Assembly (NCBI GenBank): GCA_017591395.1
Contig: WEDG01000207.1
Span: forward strand, 1-64,000
From: Schistocephalus solidus
Taxonomy: Eukaryota; Platyhelminthes; Cestoda; Diphyllobothriidea; Diphyllobothriidae
Direction of reading: 5' to 3'
Length of the DNA stretch: 64,000 bases
The translations under genes and the position numbers were made by a program. The first letter of the stretch is position 1, and each line of letters opens with the position of its first letter. Shown here piece after piece: positions 51,331 through 59,790 of this stretch. The notes below the pieces were generated by a model. That model did not search any database and had not been told where the DNA came from. It saw only the letters and a list, made by a program, of their open reading frames with translations.

Positions 51331-51379
51331 GAATGAGATTATTATTTTGGAACTGGCCAGTTTGACTCCTTTTAGTTTA

Positions 51380-51665
51380 ATAGAGGATTTTGGCAGATTT
51401 GAATAATTCCTTTGACCCACTTATGAAAAACTCGGTTCAATTCGAACCCACGCCACCAAGGGGAAGGCTCTAGTGCGGCCAACGCTCTATCCAACTGAGC
51501 TGCGAGGGCCCAACCGCGAGCCGTGAGTTTAATCACATTTGGGTCAAGTTACCCGCCCAACCTACTGCAACGCATGGAATCCACTTATTCTGATACAGTA
51601 AGCTGACTGCCCAATCAGGATTTCCTAAGCAATCAATCTAGAATCCACCAGATTGCCTAGAAGCT
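51380..51665 (-). mobile_element. SINE-2 copy 1, nested in Penelope-like D
   Basis: Minus strand: TCTAGATTGATTGCTTAGGA, CAGTCAGCTTACTGTATCAG, ACTTGACCCAAATGTGATTA, A box (AGCTCAGTTGGATAGAGCG at 51505-51487), B box (GTGGGTTCGAATTG), and a tail with GAATTATTCAAATCTGCC. Sequence on either side (TCCTTTTAGTTTA and CTCTTTCGAATC) is continuous in element B at 21360-21390, so SINE-2 inserted there. Confidence 0.75.
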
Positions 51666-52129
51666 CTTTCGAATCTCCAATGGAGCACCCAGCATTCTTT
51701 GGCAGTGGATGTACTTAATTAAATAGTCATTTTGACATTTTATAGTTGGGTGCATCGATGAGGAAGCTATAGGTTGCAGTGGAATACCAGTTTTCTCAAT
51801 CATCAGGAGACTATGTATTTTGGCAGGGGTCGGTCCATCCTGTTTTAAATATTTGGCGAAACTCCCGAGGTCAATTTCCTTCCTGCAAGGCGTTTTAGTA
51901 TATTTTTTAATGCTCGTGTTTTGTTCTTTTATGTGGTCAGCAGGCAGTGGTTCGTATAGTGAATTATCTCAGTGTAGTCTGCCTTGTTCAAGATACTGGT
52001 AGCACTTTTGTCGGCAAGTAGAACGGTGGCAGATAGATCAACCTAATGACCAATGGGAACGCCGATTTTTCTGAGACCGCGATAGGAAGTTTGGCCGCGG
52101 CAAATAATGAAGGAATAGACGCCAGAAGA

Positions 52130-52400
52130 CCTACCAGTCCGAGGATCCAGACGAACCCACCCAAAGAGGATACCGGCCTAGAAGCTGCCTCTATCGAGGT
52201 GACGATGCGTAACGTCAGCGGCCGTCAAGTCCCACATCCGCTGAAAAACCGAGGTAGTGAACGAGAGTAAACTCGATCGGTCCAAGACCGACTGGTTCGG
52301 CCAATTTTCAGCATTAAAATCCGTGAGAATGTAAAGCTGACCAAGCTCTTCGAAACGTCCGCAGCGGTTTAGCTCTGTTTCGAGGAACACCTTCAGAACG
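52130..52400 (+). repeat. Repeat shared with 43300-43805
   Basis: Carries GATGCGTAACGTCA, CGATCGGTCCAAGACCG, GGTTCGGCCAATT and CTCTTCGAAACGTCCGCAGC. It precedes Penelope-like E on the same strand and may be its leader. The open frame 52046-52270 has no known domain. Confidence 0.45.
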
Positions 52401-53150
52401 AATCCAGTTCACTTCGTGCCCTCGTCTACTCTACATCTGGCTGCGGAGTCTTCATACATGTGCATGTACATGAGCGTCAAAAGCGAAAAACTGGCGAACC
52501 CTCCCGTATGTAAAGAATGCATCTGAGCTCTTCGAAAGACAGCTCAAGAAACGCCATATACAAATAGTGCACTAACCTACGACAACTTTGCGCACACAGC
52601 TTGTATACCATAAGGACAGGGTTGACTATTTCAACAGAAAAGAAGTCGTCTACAAAATACCGTGCAACAGTTGTGATGCAGTTTATTGTGGCCAAACCGG
52701 GAAATCTCTATCCACCCGTTTGCATGAAAATCAGTTAGCGGTGGGGAGATGAGACCCCTTATATCAGGTAACCGTGCGCACACTGGACACAGGACACCTA
52801 TTTGCATGGGAAGATACCCGCATCGTTGGCGCCTGCCCAACAAGGAAGGGCCGCAAATTCCTGGAGGCAATGCACTCAGACGAGGCATGCATTAACAGGC
52901 AAATCGATTTAGATGCCAATTACAAATGTCTCAAGGTCAAGTGGAGGCGAAAACAGCCAATATCGACAGATAACTTAAAACTCTGGACGTCTATTGGCTA
53001 AAAACTTTAGCCAACCACAGAATCTTGTGTTAGGCATTGTTTAAGATTAACTGTTTCTGTACATTCGCATTTGTGTGAAGACGAAATGCGGCGCCAGATT
53101 CGAAAATTTATACTTGAAGTTATTTTCTTCCCAAAGAAATTCAAATTAAT
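52400..53150 (+). mobile_element. Penelope-like element E, GIY-YIG region
   Basis: Plus strand: VVYKIPCNSCDAVYCGQTG (GIY-YIG core with a Cys pair, near 52655-52710), KSLSTRLHENQLAV (Arg and His), VRTLDTGHLFAWEDTRIVGA and LEAMHSDEACINRQIDLD (the Glu-containing end). One stop follows QLAVGR. After the domain, ~150 bp lead to TTCCCAAAGAAATTC and a TA-rich tract. No RT precedes it, so it is a 5'-truncated or internally deleted copy. Family role: target-nicking endonuclease. Confidence 0.8.
52774..53001 (+). pseudogene. Penelope-like E GIY-YIG C-terminal half
   Basis: Open for 75 residues: TLDTGHLFAWEDTRIVGACP, KGRKFLEAMHSDEACINRQI and DANYKCLKV. This is the conserved TGH(.F.W) and (E)A(.HS)....NR.(I/L)DL pattern of Penelope nucleases. 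Nearly intact despite loss of the rest of the element. Confidence 0.75.
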
Positions 53151-53172
53151 TATATATGTAATTATATATATG
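53151..53172. repeat. TA-rich tract
   Basis: AATTATATATGTAATTATATATATGG joins the 3' end of Penelope-like E to a minus-strand SINE-1 array. Confidence 0.7.
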
Positions 53173-53177
53173 GACAG

Positions 53178-53808
53178 AATAACATGACCGACAAAGACAA
53201 AGGAGACTGGAATGGCCATTTCTGGCTTAATAGCCGTCATCAGCCAGCCATACCCAACCCCAGGTGCTTCGGCGCCTGAGGTTCGAACTCGCGACCTTGT
53301 TGGGCAGAAGTCCAACACTACCCAGTGCGCCACGAGCTCGTTTTCTTGCCGGTTTCGATCGGGAATATTAACAATGGTAGTTGGGTGCTCACCGATCGGT
53401 TACAGGACTCACTCGTCCCGTTGTGCCTTGGGGCTAACTCTCAAGCCCCGCCAGCAGCCGTAAGGCAGCTAAGGATATAGGCAGAATAACATGACTGACA
53501 AAGACGAGGGAGATTGGAATGGCCATTTCTGGCTTATTAGCCGTCATCAGCCAGCCATACCCAACCCCAGGCGCTGCGGCACCCGAGGCTCGAACTCGCG
53601 ACCTTGTTGGGCAGAAGTCCAACGCTCTACCAGCTGCGCCACGAGCTCGTTGAAAGACAAGGGAGACTGGAATGACCATTTCGGGTTTATTAGCCGTCAT
53701 CAGCCAGCCATATCCAACCCGATCTGCTTAAGGAACATGGATGTTCCGTTGTGTCCTGGAGCTCAGACTAGAGCCCTCGCAGGCGGTCGCATAGCGACCT
53801 GTAGGTGT
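53178..53808 (-). mobile_element. SINE-1 array: two units and a partial third
   Basis: Tails (GGAGACTGGAATGGCCATTT type) begin at about 53201, 53509 and 53661. The first unit is complete (head near 53390-53480, A box GTGGCGCACTGGG, B box GAGTTCGAACCTC), the second lacks its head, and the third keeps its tail plus a head of the 21580-type subfamily (CTCTAGTCTGAGCTCCAGGA). So the array mixes two subfamilies. It is followed at once by a LINE-A fragment. Confidence 0.8.
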
Positions 53809-54165
53809 ACGCGGACCGCAATGAAATGAAAAACTTTTTCAAAGCCATCAAGGCCATCTACGGCCCGTGTATCAAGGGGTCCGCACCGCTGCTCAGCTCT
53901 GACGGCACAACACTGCTGACAGAGAAAATCGCAAATTCTGAAGCGCTGGGCCGAGCACTTCAGAAGTGTCCTCAATTGCTCATCAGCCATCTCCGATGCT
54001 GCCATTGACCGGCTCCCTCAAGTGGACACGAACAATGACCTGGATCTGCCGCCTTCCCTACCAGAAACCTTCCGGGCCGTGCAGCAGATTTCCAGCGGTA
54101 AAGCACCGGGATCCGACGCAATCCCATCGGAAGTATGCGACAGATACGAGTAATAGAAAATACTG
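53809..54165 (+). mobile_element. LINE-A fragment, linker to RT fingers
   Basis: Reads YADRNEMKNFFKAIKAIYGP then APLLSSDGTTLLTEKIANSE, matching the segment of LINE-A at 2472-3011. In another frame follow TFRAVQQISSGKAPGSDAIP and SEV, the RT finger block. Short internal fragment with no ends, so probably a rearranged relic. Confidence 0.75.
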
Positions 54166-54299
54166 ATGTTGATTAGGATGAGTGATTAAGGGATGGAGTG
54201 AAGGGGAGTCTGGGTTTCCAAAGCCAGAAGGGATATTTTAAATGTAATTCCCTAATCTATCTGATTTTCGGCTATCGTCCTGGAAAATTACGGACGTAA

Positions 54300-55150
54300 T
54301 TTGACACTATGACAGCAATAGCCCACTATCTCATAAATGGAGAGCTGTCAACCATCTGCTACATCGGACAAAAACGCATTGCTCTGACGAAGAAAACTAC
54401 AGAGCCGAACTAAATTACCAGTTTAACCGATGTTCACAAAATGGTTGCTCTAAAAATTTTGTACATCGACGTATGCGTCACAATAAATAATGATCTAGAT
54501 AGTTCCAATCAAGATCACAGAACAAATACCTGGCGAATCTGGCTTTTAATTATTTGTCTGAACGCGGTGAAAGACACTAGAGGAAACACCATGTAATCAT
54601 AGCACGCAAACCGACAACTACTCAGCTTGTACACCCTAAGGATAGGTTTAGCTAGCTTGATAAGAAATAAGTCGTCTACTCGATCCTATGTGATTCCTTT
54701 GATACCGTATATTGTGAGCAAATGGGAGAATCTGTCTCACGCGCATCCATGACCATAAACTGGTCGTCAGGATGCGCAACAATCTGTTCCAATTGACCAC
54801 TCAAACCCTTGATACAGGACACACCTCCGCGTGGGACAAAACTCACATCGTCGGTGGCTGCCCCTACAAAAAAGGCCAAGAGTTTGTTAAAGTCATGCAT
54901 TCTGATGAGTCATGCATCAATCGGCACAGTGAGTTAGATGCCGTGCAAAAACTCTCGGCGACAATTGGAAGACACGAGAACCAATCAAAACAGGCAGATG
55001 CCGATGGCGCCCATTAATTGGTACAAACACCAAATGACTATCGGTTTTTTAAGCACGTTTGACGTGCAGACTTACTCAATTCGAAGGACGATGTGGGGAA
55101 TCAGCGTCGAATATTTACCAATAAAGTTTTGATTTTTTTCCCAAAGAACT
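54300..55150 (+). mobile_element. Penelope-like element F, RT end and GIY-YIG
   Basis: Plus strand: RTKTHCSDEENYRAELNYQF, NRCSQNGCSKNFVHRRM (RT thumb), VVYSILCDSFDTVYCEQMGE (decayed GIY-YIG core, the YCGQTG Gly lost), then TLDTGHTSAWDKTHIVGGCP and KVMHSDESCINRHSELDA in the open frame 54772-55017. It ends with TTTTTTCCCAAAGAA, the terminal block also seen in B and E. The RT core is missing. Confidence 0.75.
54772..55017 (+). pseudogene. Penelope-like F GIY-YIG C-terminal half
   Basis: 81-residue frame with TGHTSAWDKTHIVGGCPYKK and SDESCINRHSELDAVQKL, close to element E and to the remnant in D, so D, E and F belong to one broader group with B. The N-terminal half lies in another frame. Confidence 0.75.
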
Positions 55151-55334
55151 GATTTGCCTTCCAAATTGAAACTGTATGCGGAATTTGTTGTTTTGCTTTC
55201 GAAATTCATTTTGTCTCATGACAGAGACCTGCATTGTTTTAAAATGTGGAGGAGAAATGTTCATCACAGGATATAACAGTTACCTCTAGATGAAAGCATC
55301 TAGTGAGGTCAAGAACCACTTATAGCCGTTCTTC

Positions 55335-55570
55335 GAGCCTCAAGTGTTGCACCATCCGGGCTTATAAATGGCTGAATGATGATGACTAAGAGGCCAGAAA
55401 TGACCATTCCAGTTTCACTTGCCTATAATTCTACCTCACTCTTTTTGCCGGCAATACTTATCTGTCTATTATAGTACTAGTTGGTGGGGTTTGAGAGCGA
55501 GCCTCAAGGCAGAACGGGACGATTGAGTCTCGTAACCGATCGGTGAAAGTCTGTCCAGCAATAGCCTATT
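55335..55570 (+). mobile_element. SINE-1 remnant: tail plus next head
   Basis: CTCAAGTGTTGCACCATCC, a disturbed core (GGCTGAATGATGATGACTAAG), CCATTCCAGTTTCACTTGCC, then the head GGGTTTGAGAGCGAGCCTC, AAGGCAGAACGGGACG and CGTAACCGATCGGTGAAAG. Tail followed by head again shows tandem order. Very diverged. Confidence 0.6.
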
Positions 55571-55574
55571 TTGT

Positions 55575-55805
55575 TTACAACGTACGACGAAATCGGCAAG
55601 GGGAGGCTTAAGTGCGGCCAACACTCTAAGCAGCTGAGCTATGAGGCCCCACCGGCAGTCGAGAATTGGATCACACTTGGGTCAAATTTCTCGCCCAGTT
55701 AACTGCAACGAATGGCATACACAAATGCTGATACAGTAAGCTGGCTGCCCAAGCACGATTTCCTAAGCAATCAATCTATAATCCACCAGATGACCATCAG
55801 GCTCA
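55575..55805 (-). mobile_element. SINE-2 copy 2
   Basis: Minus strand: TCTATAGATTG-type start at 55805 (TGATTGCTTAGGAAATC), CAGCTTACTGTATCAG, AATTTGACCCAAGTGTGATC, A box CTCAGCTGCTTAGAGTG and GCACTTAAGCCTCCCC. The B box part is lost. It stops at the SINE-1 remnant. Confidence 0.65.
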
Positions 55806-56425
55806 CTTTTTAATGTGCCAACTCCCCGATTAATATAGTTAACTTTATTAGTCACTGACCAGTATGTCAACATGTGACCTTCCGGACTTTAGGGCCCATA
55901 GGTTATTCCTGTGACGTCTATGTCAGCGAAATCAAGCAAAAGCCAGTTCGTTTTAGTTAAACGCATCTTCAGCAATGTAGAAACGAAAGAAAAAACACCG
56001 AATTCTCGTGAAAACGTGCTGTAGGCTGCTTTCTAACTGCAATTCTCTACCGTACGCTTATTTCGGAGAATATTTAAGGGCGAAATTCGCTAAAGAGCCT
56101 GTGTCGACTTATTTACCTGCTTGTGTGTATGGAAAGGTTTTCGATATATTGAAAGCATAAGTTGACTTAGGTGCAATGATTTCGGATATTTTCTGAATTT
56201 TTTGCTCTTCGCTAAAAGTTCGCATTTCTAAATAACCTTATATTTGTTTTAATATTTACTTTGCATTTTTAATTCGCGTAAATTCTGTCATCATTAAGTT
56301 CGAATGTTTTTCGAGGCATTTATGCCGTTTTGCGTGTGATTTGCAATATTTCGTAAGTTTCGGTCCATTTCCTCAAATAGCCAATGATCGTACAGACACG
56401 ATATTGTGTATCGTATCCACAGATG
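55806..56425. other. AT-rich spacer
   Basis: About 600 bp, AT-rich, without coding or repeat features that I can identify. Confidence 0.4.
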
Positions 56426-56720
56426 GACTAGTAGTCATCTAGTGAATTCTAGAATTATTGCTTAGGCAATCTTGCTTGGACAGGCAGCTTACTATCAGAA
56501 TTGGTGGATTGTTTATGTTGCGTAGGCTGGACGGGTAACTTGACCCAAGTGTGATTAAACTCACGACTCACCGTGGAGGCCTCGTGGTTTAGTTGGCTAG
56601 AGCGTTGACTGTACCAAAGCCTTCCTCTTGCTGGCGTGGGTTCGAATCTCACCAGGGTAGCCGAAGTTTTCACAATAGGTTCAAATAAAATTATTCAAAT
56701 CTGTAAAAACACCCTAATTA
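56426..56720 (+). mobile_element. SINE-2 copy 3, best preserved
   Basis: Starts GTCATCTAGTGAATTCTAG, then ATTGCTTAGGCAATCTTG, CTTGACCCAAGTGTGATTAA, A box TGGTTTAGTTGG (56585-56596), B box GGTTCGAATCTC (56639-56650) and the tail AAATTATTCAAATCTG. The tRNA-like part has a good T arm (GTGGG/CTCAC), but the acceptor arms do not pair, so it is not a functional tRNA gene. Confidence 0.75.
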
Positions 56721-56729
56721 CTGAATTGC

Positions 56730-56868
56730 GCCTGGTAGTCATCTGATGGATTCTAGATCGATTGCGTAGGAAATCCTGCTAGGGGCAGTCAGCTTACTCT
56801 ATCTGAATAGGGGAATTCCATACTTTGCAGTAAGCTAGACGGGTAACTTGACCCGTGTGTGATTAAAG
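56730..56868 (+). mobile_element. SINE-2 copy 4, 5' half only
   Basis: GTAGTCATCTGATGGATTCT, GATTGCGTAGGAAATCCTG, GCAGTCAGCTTACTC and ACTTGACCCGTGTGTGATTA, ending before the tRNA-like part at the junction with the LTR-like sequence. Same orientation as copy 3. Confidence 0.65.
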
Positions 56869-56879
56869 AAATGGCTCCC

Positions 56880-57060
56880 AGTGGGACGTCATGGCGCAGT
56901 GCAGAATAAACTATCCTCCCAACCGGAGTCTCACTTCTTATCTCCTTCTACAGGACCGGACTAAAATTCGTAGTGGCTAGGGGGTCTTCCCTAAGAACTT
57001 AAGTTGGCTGGATATTGGTGACCCCGACGTGACCCGAACACGCAACCGCTAGACATGGCT
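56880..57060 (+). mobile_element. LTR end and primer binding site of a Ty3/Gypsy-type element
   Basis: AATAAA at 56905-56910 within a short LTR-like segment, then TGGTGACCCCGAC at 57016-57028, a typical 18-nt-type primer binding site (complement of a tRNA 3' end ...GTCGGGGTCACCA), followed by GTGACCCGAACACGC and an ATG at 57055. No long gag frame follows; stops appear within ~15 codons. A 5' relic. The exact LTR limits cannot be set without the other LTR, which I do not find. Confidence 0.6.
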
Positions 57061-58560
57061 GAGCTCTTCTATCACAAATATCCTCTATTGACTTAAACTG
57101 AATCTTTTCCTGTGTCAGTCAATATGACCACGATATGGAGAAGTTAGTTACCTTTCATGAAGCGAGATTGAGGTCATCAATCACTCTCAGTCCATCGATT
57201 CTTGACTAGGGTTCCGTTTCCAGTCCAGCTTAGCAGCCCCTCCATCAGTGCCAGCACCCGGAAATCTTTCTCAATATCCGATATCTTTCTTCAACTGCCA
57301 GTGGTATCCCTTCCCTCAACCCAGACAATACCGACATGGCATACGGATTTGTCGTCGACCTGTAACTCGAGAATCCAAACACCGGCATTCTCTCTCGGGA
57401 TTGGATTCGCTATAGCAAGATTAACAAGTTAACCGTGCACTAAATTCCGGTTATGAGGGTTAGAGTAAGGGAGTTAACGCGCAGTCTCCTGTTGTATGGG
57501 TAGGGGATTGTTGTGACAGTACCGTTTAAATGCCTCGGTTGTAGCACAGGACAATCCTTGGTGTCACTCTGTTCTCAGCAGGCTGATGGCTGAGCCTTTA
57601 CAGTCTGATCTAACCCCAGGGTATTCTTAAGCCCGGCTATTGAAAAAAAAGCAGTAATAGCCAGTAAACGCCCGTGAACATGTGTGCGCTTCAACGGACA
57701 CATGATAGAGGCAACGAGAGGACCAACAGATGAGGGCGAACTGGACAATAACCTCTGTCCTCGAAGAGTTTGACCCTCGCAAACAATATTCTCTCCCCTC
57801 ACTCTGCACCTCATAGAGTGGGAACAGTAACAGTGACTTGACCATAAACTAGTTTCAAGCCAGTCAGACTTGCGCAGCATTTACCTCGCTACCTCCTACC
57901 TTCCTCGCCTTGCTCCGATGACGGGAAAATATACAGACAACTGGACGTGGACGCAGTGGCTAGCCGACCTGTCTGCGCGTGCCACGTACGACCTGGTCCC
58001 CATTTAATAAAACAGGTGGTTATGATCTCACATGGGAAAAAATCTCATAAAGGTCGCACTAAGAAGGAGCCATCACTGCCTGACTCTTAGTCCATCAACT
58101 TTATTAATGCGAGGAAGGCGATGATTGCCATGAAGGTGCATGCCACGGACTCAGCTTCGCGCTCTCTCTCTCTCTCACAAACACACACACACTTGATTGT
58201 CCAAACTTGTCAACCATTTGGTGATAGGATGGGTCAATGTGTGTTCTGCGTTGAGGGACTGACCAGTGGGAGTCGGACGGTGATTGATCTTTCTTACTCC
58301 CTGTTTTTTAGTAATCCTGGCGTGCGTGTCAAGGGGCCCAGGTCGTGCTGTGGCGCGTGCAGACTGGTTCAACCCTGACTGACCGGCTCAGATGTTGACC
58401 TGATTGTGGGGGTTCGGGGAGCGAGTGAGGTCGACAACTCAGCGCATATTTCTTACTGTAAACAATCTGACGCGTTCAAAGCAAGCAGAATGTGCTAAAA
58501 GCCGCAGCTTTGAAGACTGCCAACTAACAGGAAAACCCGGATCACTTGGTCAGCCTAGTG
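57061..58560. other. Repeat-derived stretch without clear coding sequence
   Basis: Includes a (CT)n and (CA)n run at 58160-58190 and the scattered motif CTGCGCGTGCCACGTACGAC at 57971. Frames at 57202-57432 and 57575-57880 show no known domain. May be the decayed inside of the LTR element above; this cannot be shown by eye. Confidence 0.35.
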
Positions 58561-58564
58561 TGTG

Positions 58565-58885
58565 ATAAAACGGGGTGGCTGACGGGCGGGCTGAGAGTCA
58601 GGCTGCAATAGCTCCTTCTTAATGTAGCCTTTATGGTACTCCCACTCAGTTGGGATCCGAACCGCCCCTTCCTGGTGCTGTAGTGTTCTTGTTTATGTTG
58701 GACCACAGTGTCTCCCATCTCCAGTCTTCGTAACATTGTCTTGACACCGGGCCCAGGTGGGGGTGGAAAAGTGGGTGAGGTAGATGCATTGAAAGTCTGT
58801 TCATTATAAACCAGCATCAGTAGCCATTCCTGCAGCAGGCTTCTGTGGAGCATATGGCAGATATAGTCAAAATATCCATGCTAGA
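58565..58885 (+). repeat. Dispersed repeat R3, copy 6
   Basis: GGGGTGGCTGACGGGCGGG, AGCTCCTTCTTAATGTAGCC, ACTCCCACTCAGTTGGGATC, TTGACACCGGGCCCAGGTGG, GTAGATGCATTGAAAGTCTG and TCTGTGGAGCATATGGCAG. The most complete match to copy 4. Confidence 0.55.
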
Positions 58886-59334
58886 CCCGATTATTATGGC
58901 CAACAGAACGTACTGTTGTGGGTGAACGAGGTTGCTGATGACTGGCCATTCCGTCGCGGATCTGCAGTCCTGTCGGTTTCGATCGAGCATATTAGGTGTC
59001 ATGAAATGGGCGTCCATGGCTAAGGTTATCGTGTATTCTCGTCACGTTCTCTCGTACGGGGCAGTTGCATAGCGATTCCAGATGATGCAAGTGGAAGCGC
59101 CAACATAGTCAGCAGCGACGGACTTGATCATTTTTTACATATAACCACTTGTCAGCCAGTCATAACCATTACTCCGTTTGGAATGCCGGTGGCCAGAGTC
59201 AATTTCGGTCTCAGCTTTCTACCATATGCTGGAGGATATCAGCAGGTGAAACCGTGCGTGACTTTGTGGAATTCTGCGCATTCGAGTAGGTGTATTTCTT
59301 CTCGAAAAGCAAGAGCTCTACGGATCTATCATGA

Positions 59335-59505
59335 GAATTCAGATCACCCCTGGGGGAAAAAAGGTTGGGCCATTTTCCCAACAAATACCTGCCCAGGTGG
59401 ACACATCTTCTGAATGCAACATAACGGCCCGGGAGAACACCAGATTACTATTTGTGGATGTTTACACAAACACGAATTACGCACCAGATATTTACGCCCT
59501 AAAGC
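59335..59505 (+). repeat. Dispersed repeat R5, copy 1
   Basis: AAAAGGTTGGGCCATTTTCC, GATGTTTACACAAACACGAA, TTACGCACCAGATATTTACG and CCCTAAAGC. Similar blocks occur at 61488-61620 and 63560-63680. Confidence 0.5.
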
Positions 59506-59514
59506 TGAGGGTGG

Positions 59515-59600
59515 ATGGATGGATGGATGGTTACGGTGGTTAGTTACGGTTAGGGTGAGGGATAACGTTAGGGTTAGTTTCGTGTGGTTAAAGTGTAACA
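59515..59600. repeat. (GGAT)n followed by TTAGGG-like variants
   Basis: GGATGGATGGATGGATGG at 59514-59531, then GTTACGGTTAGGGTGAGGG and GTTAGGGTTAG, a short degenerate telomere-like run. Confidence 0.7.
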
Positions 59601-59639
59601 TTGCCTTATTCAGGGGCATTCCTTGCCCCTGGCCTTCCC

Positions 59640-59790
59640 CTCTACTTTCATAGATCGTCGCCCGTCTAGAGGTAGTTCTCGACGCCGTTGAGCCCCAACG
59701 GACTTCCGGCAGACACAGTCAAGGGAATTCCACTCCCAGGAATGAAACAGACCTTCGCAGTCTGACTTTAGCAATCGATGGCTGTAGGAC
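59640..59790 (+). repeat. Dispersed repeat R4, copy 1
   Basis: TAGATCGTCGCCCGTCTAG, GAGCCCCAACGGACTTCC, TCCCAGGAATGAAACAGACC, TTCGCAGTCTGACTT and ATCGATGGCTG. The same order is found at 60790-60985. Confidence 0.55.

Larger units (their letters stand above)
50061..51900 (-). mobile_element. Penelope-like element D, same family as B, with nested SINEs
   Basis: The 3' end shares GAAATTCTTT(T)GG and TAATGCGTAAATTTTCGAGA with element B (20000). Then, in reverse: GIY-YIG remnant (50560-50346, with TMHALETGHTCMWDKTRIIG), RT thumb (50899-50663, GYQAETKYLFTL and NGYPRGFV), and RT palm (51316-51026, QLEGAPIGSPISGFLTEA and LRLRYVD). The fingers reappear at 51670-51880 after an insertion holding SINE-2 and a SINE-1 head. 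Many frameshifts. Confidence 0.8.

Noticed and set aside
56577..56665. A tRNA gene with a long variable arm (Leu/Ser type)
   Set aside because: The T arm is fine, but the ends do not form an acceptor stem and the same sequence recurs in three other SINE-2 copies with shared flanks.
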